This document shows, piece by piece, positions 16,581 to 24,839 of a stretch of 38,437 nt of DNA. The notes under the pieces are model-generated. The model had not been told where the DNA came from and did not search any database. It saw only the letters and a list, made by a program, of their open reading frames with translations. A program made the position numbers and the translations under genes. Source of the stretch: Methanolobus sp. UBA118 (GTDB lineage: Archaea; Halobacteriota; Methanosarcinia; Methanosarcinales; Methanosarcinaceae); contig DACO01000145.1 of assembly GCA_002508635.1 (NCBI GenBank), forward strand, positions 1-38,437, read 5' to 3'. The first letter of the stretch is position 1; the number at the start of each line of letters is the position of its first letter.

Positions 16581-17177
16581 TCATTTTATAGATCTAGCCA
16601 CCTTTAAAGCCTCTTCCTTGCTAGTCGTAGCAACAACATACATTTGGACGTCTTCTACATCCCATATCAAGGTATGAGTCTGTGTAAATTCTATGTATAT
16701 AGCTTCATGTCCATTGATACTGACAGTTTCATCATTATCAGTTGCCTGATACTTGAAAGAATCATTATGATGAATCCTTTCACTGATATCTATAAAATCA
16801 GTATTGTTCTTGTACCATAAATCAACACTTTCCAAAACACCCTCTTGAGCTGTTCCATCAACGCTTTTATGAATATATGCATGAGTGAAATTATAACCTT
16901 CAGGAATATATGAAGGATAACTTACCTCAAAACTTGCTCTATCCTGCACTTCTTCCAGTGATAGACGAACAGGAGTTTCATTTTTATTTAAATTGCTTGT
17001 TTGTAGTTGAGCAATAGATAAATTTTCTTCCATCAAGGTAGAATCCTGTAGTTCCTTCTCTTTTTGAACATCTGTTTCTGCAGTTTCTTCTTGGTCGGTC
17101 TGTTCGTCTAAGCAACCTGCTGTAAAAAATACAGATAACAAAATCAATAAAACGATTAATATTTCCTTATTTCTCAT
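16581..17177 (-). CDS. DUF4367-type lipoprotein
   Basis: 198 residues beginning with a signal segment and lipobox (FFTAGC, Cys at about 22), then a charged linker. A C-terminal DUF4367 domain (about 72-198) is recognised by LSLEEVQDRASFEVSYPSY followed by IPEGY and by the closing EEALKVARSI. The same domain ends the divergent lipoprotein at 17441, so the two are related. The two divergent promoters share the repeated motif pair between them; the left arm lies 79 bp upstream of this ATG. The role is unknown; DUF4367 proteins are extracytoplasmic and often linked to anti-sigma-like or lipoprotein-carrier proteins in bacteria. Confidence 0.8.
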   Translation of the reverse strand: MRNKEILIVLLILLSVFFTAGCLDEQTDQEETAETDVQKEKELQDSTLMEENLSIAQLQTSNLNKNETPVRLSLEEVQDRASFEVSYPSYIPEGYNFTHAYIHKSVDGTAQEGVLESVDLWYKNNTDFIDISERIHHNDSFKYQATDNDETVSINGHEAIYIEFTQTHTLIWDVEDVQMYVVATTSKEEALKVARSIK

Positions 17178-17255
17178 AATTTATACCTACTCACTCTTAA
17201 AGTTCATTACATAATTAATTATTTTTAATGCATGGGTAATTATTTAATAATTACT

Positions 17256-17366
17256 TTATGGCCATTTCATCAAACTGTTTTCAAATTAAGATTTTTACGA
17301 AAAATTGACTCAGGCACTTGATCAGAAGTAGTGACTGATAGTTTCAGTTGGATGATGTGGCCAAAT
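17256..17366. repeat. Paired regulatory repeat, locus 2, between divergent lipoprotein genes
   Basis: Left arm 17257-17276 (TATGGCCATTTCATCAAACT) and right arm 17345-17366 (CAGTTGGATGATGTGGCCAA) form an imperfect inverted repeat about 70 bp apart. Each arm points towards one of the two divergent genes, ending 79 bp from the ATG at 17177 and 74 bp from the ATG at 17441. An AT-rich TATA-like stretch follows the right arm. Confidence 0.7.
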
Positions 17367-17440
17367 ATTTTTAATACAACAATTTCTTTTCTTTAGTAAG
17401 TAAGAATGTATTCTAAATTTAAAAGTAAAGAAGGGTGTGC

Positions 17441-18559
17441 ATGAAAAAGAAAGCTCTATTGGCATTGTTTTTAATCGGGTTGAGTATTTTCATATCAGGC
17501 TGCGTTGATGATGAGCTTACAGCTGAACAGATTGCAGAAAAACTACAGGAGAAACAGGCAAACATCGAAGATTATTCGGCAACAGTTCACATGACAGCTT
17601 CTGCAGACGGTCAAGTTCAAGAGATAGAATATGAGGTTGTTCAGAAAATGCCAGATAAATCAAGATCTGTTGTGGTGGAGCCAGATGAGCAGGCCGGTAT
17701 TGTAACAGTTTGTAATGGTGAGAACGTGTGGGTTTATGATCCTGCAAATGATGCTGTTATAACAGACAGCCCTGAAAGTACTGATACATCTGCGGTTGAT
17801 TATACAGGTATACCTGCAATCGATTATACGAGTTTTATAAGTGGAATGCTAAACGAAAGTCATGTTTCGATTGGAGGACTTGAAAGAATTGATGACAGAG
17901 ATGCTTATATAATCAGTATGGTGCAAAAAGATAATTCCAGTAAAGGAGGGCCTGTGATTGATGGGAAAATGTGGATTGACAAAGAAACATGGATGCCAGT
18001 AAAAATAGAGATGGCTAGAGATGATGGGTATCAGGTTATCGTAGAATATCAAAACTTCAAGGTTAATACGGGTATCTCGGATGAAGAGTTCGAGTTTGAG
18101 ATCCCTGAAGGGGCAAATGTCTTTGATTTACGGCGTCGTCCTGTGAAAATGACATTTGAGGAAGCACAGGATATATCAGAGTTTGAGATGCTGGTTCCTT
18201 CTTACATACCGGAAGGATATGAACCGGACAATGTTCAGTTCAGCAACGATTCGCTTGTAACTGGTCGAAAAGAATCGTTCACATTGATATATTCAAGTGA
18301 AGAACACAACATTGCAATATCCGAATATTTCTACGAAGAAGGAAAGGATTCGAGTTCATTACCAATGAAGGAAGGTGAAAAGGTTTTTGTCAATGGTGCA
18401 GAAGCCAATCTCTATGCCATGGATGGTGATAACAAGTGGTTAGAATGGAAAACCGAATATGTGACCATTCATATTAGAGGACCTCTTGATACTGAAGAGA
18501 TTATAAAAATTGCAGAATCGATGGATGTTCCAACTTCTATTGTTAAAAACGAAATGTAG
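17441..18559 (+). CDS. Two-domain lipoprotein: LolA-like plus DUF4367
   Basis: 372 residues. ATG 17441 is chosen over GTG 17435 because GAAGGG ends 5 bases upstream. The signal segment ends in ISGC (Cys at about 21). Residues about 25-235 look like the LolA/outer-membrane-lipoprotein-sorting fold found in archaeal lipoproteins, with TAEQIAEKLQEKQANIEDYS, a MPDKSRSVV strand, NVWVYDP, MWIDKETWMPVKIE and YQNFKVN. Residues about 245-372 are a DUF4367 domain (MTFEEAQDISEFEML, PSYIPEGY). Two membrane genes follow closely, suggesting a three-gene operon. An N-terminal fragment of a paralogue lies at 31243. Confidence 0.85.
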   Translation: MKKKALLALFLIGLSIFISGCVDDELTAEQIAEKLQEKQANIEDYSATVHMTASADGQVQEIEYEVVQKMPDKSRSVVVEPDEQAGIVTVCNGENVWVYDPANDAVITDSPESTDTSAVDYTGIPAIDYTSFISGMLNESHVSIGGLERIDDRDAYIISMVQKDNSSKGGPVIDGKMWIDKETWMPVKIEMARDDGYQVIVEYQNFKVNTGISDEEFEFEIPEGANVFDLRRRPVKMTFEEAQDISEFEMLVPSYIPEGYEPDNVQFSNDSLVTGRKESFTLIYSSEEHNIAISEYFYEEGKDSSSLPMKEGEKVFVNGAEANLYAMDGDNKWLEWKTEYVTIHIRGPLDTEEIIKIAESMDVPTSIVKNEM

Positions 18560-18565
18560 TGTATT

Positions 18566-18582
18566 AGGAGGGAATATCAATA
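18566..18582 (+). promoter_or_regulatory. Strong ribosome binding site followed by ATA
   Basis: AGGAGGG (18566-18572) is followed after 7 bases by ATA (18580-18582) in the frame of the downstream membrane protein. No ATG, GTG or TTG occurs in this frame between the upstream in-frame stop (18565-18567) and GTG 18643, which has no SD. Confidence 0.6.
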
Positions 18583-18897
18583 GAAAATAACAATTCGAAA
18601 AAAAAGGGATATTTTTCCCTGCTTCTATTTTGTGTTGGAATAGTGATTGGATTATTGGATTATTTGTATCTGGGAGAATATTTCATACTTATAACAATAC
18701 TGAGCTTTGCCGTGTTAGCTGCATCTATTGGGATGTTCTGGGAAAAACATAAAAGGATTTCAAAGTATCTATCAGTTCTTTTGCTGGCTACAGCTGGATT
18801 GTTCTTGTATTGGAGCACGGCTCGTATATTCTATGCTGTGCTGTCTCTTACTTTTGTTTTAATGGTCATTGTAGAGGACATGAGATTGACACGGTAG
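18580..18897 (+). CDS. Small three-helix membrane protein, apparent ATA start
   Basis: 105 residues if translation starts at ATA 18580, or 84 from GTG 18643. The longer form has a polar lysine-rich N-terminus (ENNNSKKKGYFSLLL) and a complete first membrane helix; the GTG start would cut that helix. The helices are about 12-30, 36-52 and 62-100. The strong AGGAGGG site fits only the ATA start. No family is recognised. It lies 20 bases after the lipoprotein stop and about 70 bases before another membrane protein, so it is probably the middle gene of an operon. A mutated start codon in a recently damaged gene is the main alternative. Confidence 0.6.
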   Translation: MENNNSKKKGYFSLLLFCVGIVIGLLDYLYLGEYFILITILSFAVLAASIGMFWEKHKRISKYLSVLLLATAGLFLYWSTARIFYAVLSLTFVLMVIVEDMRLTR

Positions 18898-18969
18898 AGA
18901 CTATGACAATCAAAACAGTATTATTAACCTCAATCTCACCTTTTTACTTATACTGAAGGAGAAATCGAA

Positions 18970-19641
18970 TTGACACTTAAATCAATAGCCAACAAAATAA
19001 ACATCCCTTTGTTATTGATATCATTTACATACTTAGCAATGTGGATTGTTGGACTAATTGGATTCGTATTATCTCAACTCGTATCCAGCTTAAACATCCC
19101 CTATGTAATAGCTGATTATTTCATCCTCACTCTCTTCTATATGCTCTCTATGATCCTTCCTATGATAGGAATCCTGCTGTATATGGATGATATAAGACCA
19201 GTCTCAAAGAGATGGTATCTGGCAATTCCCCTCTTGATTTCTGCATTCTTATTAACGTATGTCAGAGATAATCTTTATATGACATCTATATTTGGTGTCT
19301 CATTCATGTCTGCCAATGGTAGCTTACCCTTCTTAGAGACACAAATTGGACAAGGCCTTGTATCAATATTATTCTCAATATCTTCCATACTGCTCGTTCT
19401 CTCAATGCCGGATATCAGAAGAAAAGTACTGAGAATACCTTTTGCTCTATCCATAGTTATGACTATATCATTTTCCATTTACGTCATAGTAACCCAGGTT
19501 ATAAGAGCATACTATTCCGATGTTCAGATATTCGGAATTTTACACATCATCTGCATTCTGTTATTTGGTCTCTTTCTTAGCTGGTTTGCAGTCTTTGAGG
19601 AAGAACTTTTATCTCAATTCCCGGATGCAAAAAGAAAATAG
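18970..19641 (+). CDS. Six-helix membrane protein, unknown function
   Basis: 223 residues starting at TTG 18970, with AAGGAG ending 8 bases upstream. Hydrophobic helices lie at about 12-38, 47-71, 80-98, 120-143, 152-175 and 182-205, with a short charged C-terminus ending LSQFPDAKRK. No family is recognised. It converges with a decayed minus-strand beta-helix gene end, 9 bases between the two stops. A degenerate copy of its last ten codons is found beside the intact beta-helix gene at 23120-23152, showing that this gene junction was duplicated. Confidence 0.75.
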   Translation: MTLKSIANKINIPLLLISFTYLAMWIVGLIGFVLSQLVSSLNIPYVIADYFILTLFYMLSMILPMIGILLYMDDIRPVSKRWYLAIPLLISAFLLTYVRDNLYMTSIFGVSFMSANGSLPFLETQIGQGLVSILFSISSILLVLSMPDIRRKVLRIPFALSIVMTISFSIYVIVTQVIRAYYSDVQIFGILHIICILLFGLFLSWFAVFEEELLSQFPDAKRK

Positions 19642-19780
19642 AAGGGAAACTCACTTTCTACTTCTAACCACGCAGAAAGCTCCCATTATCACAAAAATGA
19701 GATCTATGGGACTAAATGAAGACAAGTAATTATCTCCACTAGATCCCTGATATGTATTATTAAATATTGTTCTCTTGTTC
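19608..19780. repeat. Duplicated segment, copy 1 (partner 23120-23293)
   Basis: About 170 bp here match the partner segment almost base for base through most of the length, including the same 9-base spacing between two convergent stop codons. In this copy the plus-strand membrane gene is whole and the minus-strand beta-helix gene is only a stub. Confidence 0.85.
19651..19778 (-). pseudogene. C-terminal remnant of a beta-helix surface protein
   Basis: Read on the minus strand, the last about 38 codons spell a NNTYQG start and an end in SSFSPIDLIFVIMGAFCVV followed by RSRK, nearly identical to the end of the intact protein at 23162-24718. A two-base deletion upstream breaks the frame and homology stops near 19780, so only the C-terminal membrane anchor remains. 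No start or promoter can serve it. Confidence 0.85.
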
Positions 19781-19784
19781 TTTG

Positions 19785-19877
19785 AAATATCTTGCATTTG
19801 CAGATTTTACTGGTAATGGGAAGGTTGATGTTTTCAGGTCTTATGGAGGGCCTAATGTCGTGGTTTTTTTAACATAG
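19785..19877 (+). pseudogene. Remnant of an FG-GAP/VCBS-repeat protein
   Basis: One frame reads LAFADFTGNGKVDVFRSYGG and PNVVVFLT before TAG at 19875. DFTGNGKVDVF is the calcium-binding core of an FG-GAP/VCBS beta-propeller repeat, common in large surface proteins. Only one repeat is left and nothing continues on either side. The 200 bp that follow, up to 20090, contain no gene I can support. Confidence 0.5.
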
Positions 19878-20090
19878 AATATAGGAAACCACATACATAA
19901 CATGCGAAGGGAAGGAATATCTGTCAAATAAGTGATTATAGATTCCTGAAGTTGATTGGATCATTTTCAGACCCACTATTCATAGAGTGCATGTATGTAA
20001 TGGTACTGAAAAAACCATTTTTATATAAGCTATGGTTCTTTCTTGGATCTTCGTTTCAGAACAAGGGAGAGAGGAATAAAACTATGACCG

Positions 20091-21392
20091 CTACATATAA
20101 TTGTTCGCAAAATGAGCTGTGCTTTCCAGCTGGGAGGAGGTGAAAAGTCCAAATATCTTGTCGATAGGGCCATGAGCTCTAATATCTTCTAATTCATAGA
20201 TGAATACTGCAGAATCTCCAAAATCCATTGTTTCGCCTAACTGAGTATAGTTAGCTCCTCCATCGACAGCTTTCTTCCATGTTTCATAATCGGTTATCCC
20301 GTCATAGTCGTCTTTTGCTTCAATTGTGATTGCTATCTGGTTGTTATTGTTTGAGAAGGCAATATCAGTTATTGTTGATGCGTAATGGCTCAGATATGAA
20401 TCCATTAGCAGTTCTTTTGAATCAACATCCCATACCCTTATTTTAGATTCATCAGTAGCTGCCATGTATTTTCCGGAAGGTGAGAGTGATAAATATTTAG
20501 TTGAATCCTGGAAGCCATTAAAGAAGTATATCTCTTCACCTGATGTTGCATTCCATAAGGTTACACCCCAGTTATATGAGGGCATTCTTACCCCTTTAAT
20601 ATAGAATGTATTCGGATACGAGAATCCTCTTGTCACAAAGAAGGATCCATTTGGCGAGAATTGTATATCAGAAACATATGCTGATGTTTCAATTACTTTC
20701 GTGGCTGCTCCACTTTCTACATCGAAGAAAACAACGTCCTTATCAAAACCTGCAACCAAGAACTTTCCATCGGGAGTATATGCAATAGATGATGGCATCT
20801 GATTTTTGTAGAAGAATTGCTGTGAAGATCTTCCTGGGGATATATTCCAGATTTCTATACCGAATTGGTTCTGATCTTCTGCCAGACTTTTTTCATAAGG
20901 TATGGCATAAGTCAAATTATCCGGGGAAAAAGCAGCATCGTATATTTCTTCGCTATCAAAATAATGTGTTCTGATTATTTCCCAATCACCTACACTATAT
21001 AGTGTTACTTGTGATTCGTCATCGAATGTTTTCGCCCAGGGATCATTTATCGAACACGCTACAAGGTATTTTCCATCCTGAGAGAATTCTAGGTCACTTA
21101 TCTCATCCGATTGTTTTTTGTCTATAAGTTTCATCATTCTACTCTGGTTGAATACACCAGCAGGTTCGTAAATTGTTACACCTTCTACAATATCCCATGC
21201 TCTGATACTTCCTCCTATTGAATCACCAACGACGATATACCTATCATCTGGAGAATAATCTATTGCAGAAAAATGACGATCATATGCATATGATGTTTTT
21301 ACAGGTTGAGAGACCTCATTCGTGGTCACTAAAGTAAAAAGTAAAATTATCAAGAATATAGCAACAATAAGCGTTTTGTTCGTTTTATCCAT
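20091..21392 (-). CDS. Membrane-anchored WD40-like beta-propeller protein
   Basis: 433 residues. One N-terminal membrane helix (about 7-24) forms an uncleaved or cleaved signal, followed by a propeller of WD40-type blades outside the cell. Repeated motifs include FSAIDYSPDDRYIVVGDS, ISDLEFSQDGKYLVACS, IAYTPDGKFLVAGF, DIQFSPNGSFFVTRG and LSLSPSGKYMAATD, with WD-like ends (IRAWDI, IRVWDV). AAGGA lies 9 bases before the ATG. Such proteins usually serve as binding scaffolds. The C-terminus overlaps the end of a weak plus-strand frame that I consider spurious. A tiny membrane ORF lies just upstream on the same strand. Confidence 0.85.
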   Translation of the reverse strand: MDKTNKTLIVAIFLIILLFTLVTTNEVSQPVKTSYAYDRHFSAIDYSPDDRYIVVGDSIGGSIRAWDIVEGVTIYEPAGVFNQSRMMKLIDKKQSDEISDLEFSQDGKYLVACSINDPWAKTFDDESQVTLYSVGDWEIIRTHYFDSEEIYDAAFSPDNLTYAIPYEKSLAEDQNQFGIEIWNISPGRSSQQFFYKNQMPSSIAYTPDGKFLVAGFDKDVVFFDVESGAATKVIETSAYVSDIQFSPNGSFFVTRGFSYPNTFYIKGVRMPSYNWGVTLWNATSGEEIYFFNGFQDSTKYLSLSPSGKYMAATDESKIRVWDVDSKELLMDSYLSHYASTITDIAFSNNNNQIAITIEAKDDYDGITDYETWKKAVDGGANYTQLGETMDFGDSAVFIYELEDIRAHGPIDKIFGLFTSSQLESTAHFANNYM

Positions 21393-21426
21393 TTTTAAGT
21401 CCTTTTTTATAGGTGATTCCGGTGAC

Positions 21427-21513
21427 TTATATTTGGTGTGTTATTGATAACAAGATACGAAAAGCCAATGTTAACAGTAAGATGGCAAAAACGATTATGG
21501 TAAGAGTTTTGAT
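21427..21513 (-). CDS. Possible 28-aa membrane peptide with ATC start
   Basis: Read on the minus strand, AAGGGG is followed after a few bases by ATC ATC AAA ACT and a frame giving IKTLTIIVFAILLLTLAFRI plus eight residues, then TAA. It is one membrane helix with a basic start. It has no ATG, GTG or TTG, and the in-frame stop lies just upstream. It sits 34 bases before the WD40-like gene on the same strand. The otherwise empty 488-bp gap makes it stand out, but a chance hydrophobic frame is possible. Confidence 0.3.
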   Translation of the reverse strand: MKTLTIIVFAILLLTLAFRILLSITHQI

Positions 21514-21771
21514 GATAACACCCCTTAATTAATATGGGAGTTACATGAGAAAATATATGATGTTTTTCATAAGAGACGCCTAATCTGAATATTCATATTT
21601 TTCCTCGTTTTTTTCTGTATCCTTACCAGAAAATAATATATTATCGCACCTATGAAATTTTGTCCATATTATCCATTTGTTATTTTTTTATATTGTATGT
21701 CCTTAACTCATATAAAAAATATTATCTTCATTTTCTTTTTTGTAGTAGTTCCACCGGTATATAGAGACGAC

Positions 21772-21830
21772 ATCAATGTTTACTGTAACATTGATTCTCT
21801 AATATTTAGGTAATATCAAAACAATATTAC
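21772..21830. promoter_or_regulatory. Two inverted repeats upstream of the zinc-ribbon membrane gene
   Basis: First, ATCAATGTT (21772-21780) and its exact complement AACATTGAT (21787-21795), with a 6-base centre. Second, GTAATAT (21810-21816) and ATATTAC (21824-21830). Both precede the gene starting at 21881. The remainder of the 21393-21880 gap is AT-rich without other features apart from the small ORF at 21427. Confidence 0.4.
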
Positions 21831-21880
21831 TCTTATTTAACATAAATTCAAAGGAGAGATATAAGAAGGAATAAAAGTAC

Positions 21881-22717
21881 ATGGCCAGTGTTCATATCGT
21901 GTGTTGGAAGTGCGGAAAGAAGTTTGAATACATCCCCAATATTGTTCCAATTGTAAAAGGAGGAACAAAAAAAGCAGAGGCTGAGGAAGATATCGTCATC
22001 AGAGAGTGTCCATTCTGTAAAACAATGAATCGGTTTGAGTATGAAGAATCTTATAGTAGTGATCCCGAAGATGTCGTGATCTTAGGAAGGAATCCGTCTG
22101 GTATTGATACTGATGTTGAGTGGATTAAAAATGCCGGGAAAGAATATTTTACAAAATCACCTGATGCATTGAATGCTATAGCAAAGGATTTGGTTGCATT
22201 AAACAGTGCCTTAATAACTGCATACATAGCAGCTTTAACGTTACTTGGGCTTCCGGAGAGGGGGATTCTCTCATCGCCTGAATCGTTGATAATAATCGCT
22301 TTGCCTATCATTGCGTGGTTATTGGGTGCGGTAGGTGCTGCCGTTGCAGGGTTTACAAAAACAAAGATTAATCTTGATTCAACAGAAAGCATCAAAAAAG
22401 GACTCATGGATCTCGTTTCAAATAAAACCTATGCCATAGGATTTTCATACCTGTTTCTAGTCATTGGATTGGTCTTGGGGGCTTATGCTTTGGTTGGTCC
22501 GAGCTATGATACGACAACTCTTGATGATGTCCAGTTTATTGTTGGTAAAGATAATATAGCTGCATTTGAGAACATGTCTCTGCTTGAAAACAATCAGACA
22601 ATGATAACTGAACCAGTTACTCTGATCGATGAAAGCGAGAAGACTTATACGGTTCTCAAAAAGAATAATGAGACTGTTGTATTTAATAAAGATCAGGTAG
22701 TGGGAATCAAATATTAG
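21881..22717 (+). CDS. Zinc-ribbon membrane protein, unknown function
   Basis: 278 residues. The N-terminus carries CWKCGKKF and, after about 30 residues, CPFCKTMNRFEYE, a split four-cysteine zinc ribbon in the cytoplasm. Hydrophobic helices follow at about 106-122, 136-158 and 185-207, then a roughly 70-residue C-terminal domain. AAGAAGGA lies about 10 bases before the ATG. T-rich sequence after the stop (CCTTTTCTTTTTT) probably ends the transcript. No family name can be given. It is divergent from the WD40-like gene. Confidence 0.8.
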   Translation: MASVHIVCWKCGKKFEYIPNIVPIVKGGTKKAEAEEDIVIRECPFCKTMNRFEYEESYSSDPEDVVILGRNPSGIDTDVEWIKNAGKEYFTKSPDALNAIAKDLVALNSALITAYIAALTLLGLPERGILSSPESLIIIALPIIAWLLGAVGAAVAGFTKTKINLDSTESIKKGLMDLVSNKTYAIGFSYLFLVIGLVLGAYALVGPSYDTTTLDDVQFIVGKDNIAAFENMSLLENNQTMITEPVTLIDESEKTYTVLKKNNETVVFNKDQVVGIKY

Positions 22718-22843
22718 ATTCCTTTTCTTTTTTAATTGAATGTTTTAATTGTTTTTATGAAGGCAGAGTGCCTTATACTCTTGTTGATAGTTATATAGGT
22801 TTTATGAGCATTACATCCAACCGATTCACAAAATGTTAGTTAC

Positions 22844-22966
22844 ATGGAAGAAATTTGTAAGATTGCTCACTGTTGCCAGGATCCCGATGCATGCCACAGA
22901 ATACCTTGTGATGTATTATTACTAAAATTATTGTGGATGAGGAGAAGCAAATGTGTCAGAAGGTAG
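22844..22966 (+). CDS. Possible 40-aa cysteine-rich peptide
   Basis: ATG GAA GAA ATT TGT opens a 40-codon frame with six cysteines and two histidines, most of them in CKIAHCCQDPDACHRIPC. The spacing suggests a metal-binding knuckle or a fragment of a larger protein. There is no clear SD. Its 3' end runs into the stem of a long inverted repeat (22939-23001). Chance cannot be excluded. Confidence 0.25.
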   Translation: MEEICKIAHCCQDPDACHRIPCDVLLLKLLWMRRSKCVRR

Positions 22967-23001
22967 AATCTGATTGCATATAATGTCACCTGCTTCTCCT
23001 C
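22939..23001. other. Long hairpin-forming inverted repeat
   Basis: GAGGAGAAGCA (22939-22949) pairs perfectly with TGCTTCTCCTC (22991-23001). Inside the loop TCAGA and TCTGA can form a second stem. No T-run follows, so it does not look like an ordinary terminator. The rest of the 22718-23119 gap has no recognised gene other than the small cysteine-rich frame. Confidence 0.5.
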
Positions 23002-23119
23002 AAGAATAGCAAATAATGATAATTCTTTATGATATTAAAGGATATGACCTTATCATCAAACTGTTTCTATTGCTATCTAAAAAGAAAAGGTAAACGAAAA
23101 ATCTATCCATTACGTCTAT

Positions 23120-23152
23120 TTATCTCAATCCCCAGATACAAAAAGAAAATAG
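23120..23152 (+). pseudogene. Remnant: last codons of the six-helix membrane protein
   Basis: Codons TTA TCT CAA to TAG read LSQSPDTKRK-stop and differ only slightly from the intact end LSQFPDAKRK at 19609-19641. Homology stops just upstream. The remnant keeps the 9-base distance to the convergent beta-helix stop. Confidence 0.75.
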
Positions 23153-23161
23153 AAGGAAAAC

Positions 23162-24718
23162 TCACTTTCTACTTCTAACCACGCAGAAAGCTCCCATTAT
23201 CACAAGAATGAGATACATGGGACTAAATGAAGACAAATAATTCCCCCTACTACCTCCCTGATACGTGTTATTATAAATATTGTTCTCTTCTTCCCCAACG
23301 AAGCACTCATCATTATCAGAGAATGAATTATCAAAAACAGAATTATTGATGCTTGATTCTTTGAACCTAATACCAACATTACCTAGCCTCATGCTATTGT
23401 TCATGATTGAATTATCAGAGGACTGCTGCAAAAACATACTAAATCCCATGTTATCAAAAAACTCATTGTCATCAATCTCATTCTGATCTGAAAGATAGAA
23501 GGAAATTCCGCAATCATTGTGATAGATCTCGTTATTTATTATTAGATTATTATCTGAAAAGCCCAGCATAATTCCAGTTGAACTACCTTTGATCCAATTA
23601 TTCCTCACTTCACAACCAAAGGTCCCACCGATGTAAATACCATCATCATTGTCCAGTATCTCATTGTCTTCTATCAAACATCCTCTGGAATCATCAAGAT
23701 ATATTCCAATAGAGTTATTTTGAATTACATTGTTCGAAATTATACTATCAGAGACTCCATCAAAATATATGCCTCTGTCATTATGTGTACAACTTAGATT
23801 ATACAGGTTTACTCCATTTGCATTATAGAAGCTTATACCACGCAAATTATTAGAAACTGAAATATCTCTTACAGTTACATTGACACAATTGTAACAATAC
23901 ACAACCCCAGCCCCTGAAGATGAATCGATAATGACATCAAAAACATTGTTCAAATAAAGTATTTTCTTCCCATTAACCCGATTACTCAGATCGACCTTAT
24001 TCAATCCCGATTCATCTCCAAAGTTGAATTTATTATCGAACATTCTATTAGCAGACAAATTATTATTGAAACTGTCATCTCTCAATATAATTCCAGACTC
24101 AGAACAACCACCAACTGAATTATTTCCCAGGAAGTTGTTATAAGAAGAATCAAGACAGATTCCATCCATTTGATTTATGATTGTATTGTTCTCGATCTGA
24201 TTATTACTGGATTCCACTAAAAAGAAACCATATCCCCGATTCTCATCTAAAAAATTGTCACTGATCATGTTCCTATAAGAACCCTCTATAAAGATTCCCC
24301 ATCGGCAATCAGATACAAAATTATTGCTCAGATTACAACCATTTGAACCATTGAGCCAGATACCATAACCTTCGTTATTGATTCCATGCAGGGAAAAACC
24401 AGCAATTGTTACGTTATCAGCCTGTACTGAAAAGATACTGCTATCAGGATCTTTGATACGAACAACTACGTCTTCTGTCCTTGAAGAATTCGAAATAAGA
24501 ACCAACTCTTTAGTTATTATTATATTCTCAATGTATTGTCCCTTAGTAACAACAATACTATCACCGGGAGCAGCACTATCAACTGCTTCCTGAATTGAGG
24601 AAAAATCTCCATTCCCTTCACTATTAACAATAAGAACACTAGCATCAACTGTGCATGATAATAGCAAAAACAAAAATCCAAATAAACAGCATTTTCTCAA
24701 CATTGTAACATCCAACAT
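23162..24718 (-). CDS. NosD-like right-handed beta-helix surface protein with C-terminal anchor
   Basis: 518 residues. The signal segment (about 6-27) is followed by the NosD/PbH1-typical opening FSSIQEAVDSAAPGDSIVV, then about 20 turns of a parallel beta-helix with asparagine ladders (NNxI, NNSI). The last 35 residues, SSFSPMYLILVIMGAFCVV plus RSRK, are a short spacer, one membrane helix and a basic end. That is the layout of archaeosortase-type or plain C-terminal anchors, although no PGF or PEF motif is present. It is probably displayed on the cell surface. The start may be ATG 24718 or the in-frame ATG 24703; neither has a strong SD. A stub of a near-identical paralogue lies at 19651-19778. 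Confidence 0.85.
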   Translation of the reverse strand: MLDVTMLRKCCLFGFLFLLLSCTVDASVLIVNSEGNGDFSSIQEAVDSAAPGDSIVVTKGQYIENIIITKELVLISNSSRTEDVVVRIKDPDSSIFSVQADNVTIAGFSLHGINNEGYGIWLNGSNGCNLSNNFVSDCRWGIFIEGSYRNMISDNFLDENRGYGFFLVESSNNQIENNTIINQMDGICLDSSYNNFLGNNSVGGCSESGIILRDDSFNNNLSANRMFDNKFNFGDESGLNKVDLSNRVNGKKILYLNNVFDVIIDSSSGAGVVYCYNCVNVTVRDISVSNNLRGISFYNANGVNLYNLSCTHNDRGIYFDGVSDSIISNNVIQNNSIGIYLDDSRGCLIEDNEILDNDDGIYIGGTFGCEVRNNWIKGSSTGIMLGFSDNNLIINNEIYHNDCGISFYLSDQNEIDDNEFFDNMGFSMFLQQSSDNSIMNNSMRLGNVGIRFKESSINNSVFDNSFSDNDECFVGEEENNIYNNTYQGGSRGNYLSSFSPMYLILVIMGAFCVVRSRK

Positions 24719-24839
24719 TATTGAGAATAAGATTACTTATAGTTTAAGATGTAAATGGACCTGGTTCAAGGATGAGAGATATGAGACTGGTTTATAAGAT
24801 TGTTCCAGTATTTTTGTATTAAAATCGGAAGGATACTGA

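Noticed and set aside
19952..20143. 63-codon plus-strand frame
   Set aside because: No SD, overlaps the end of the WD40-like gene, and composition is not protein-like.
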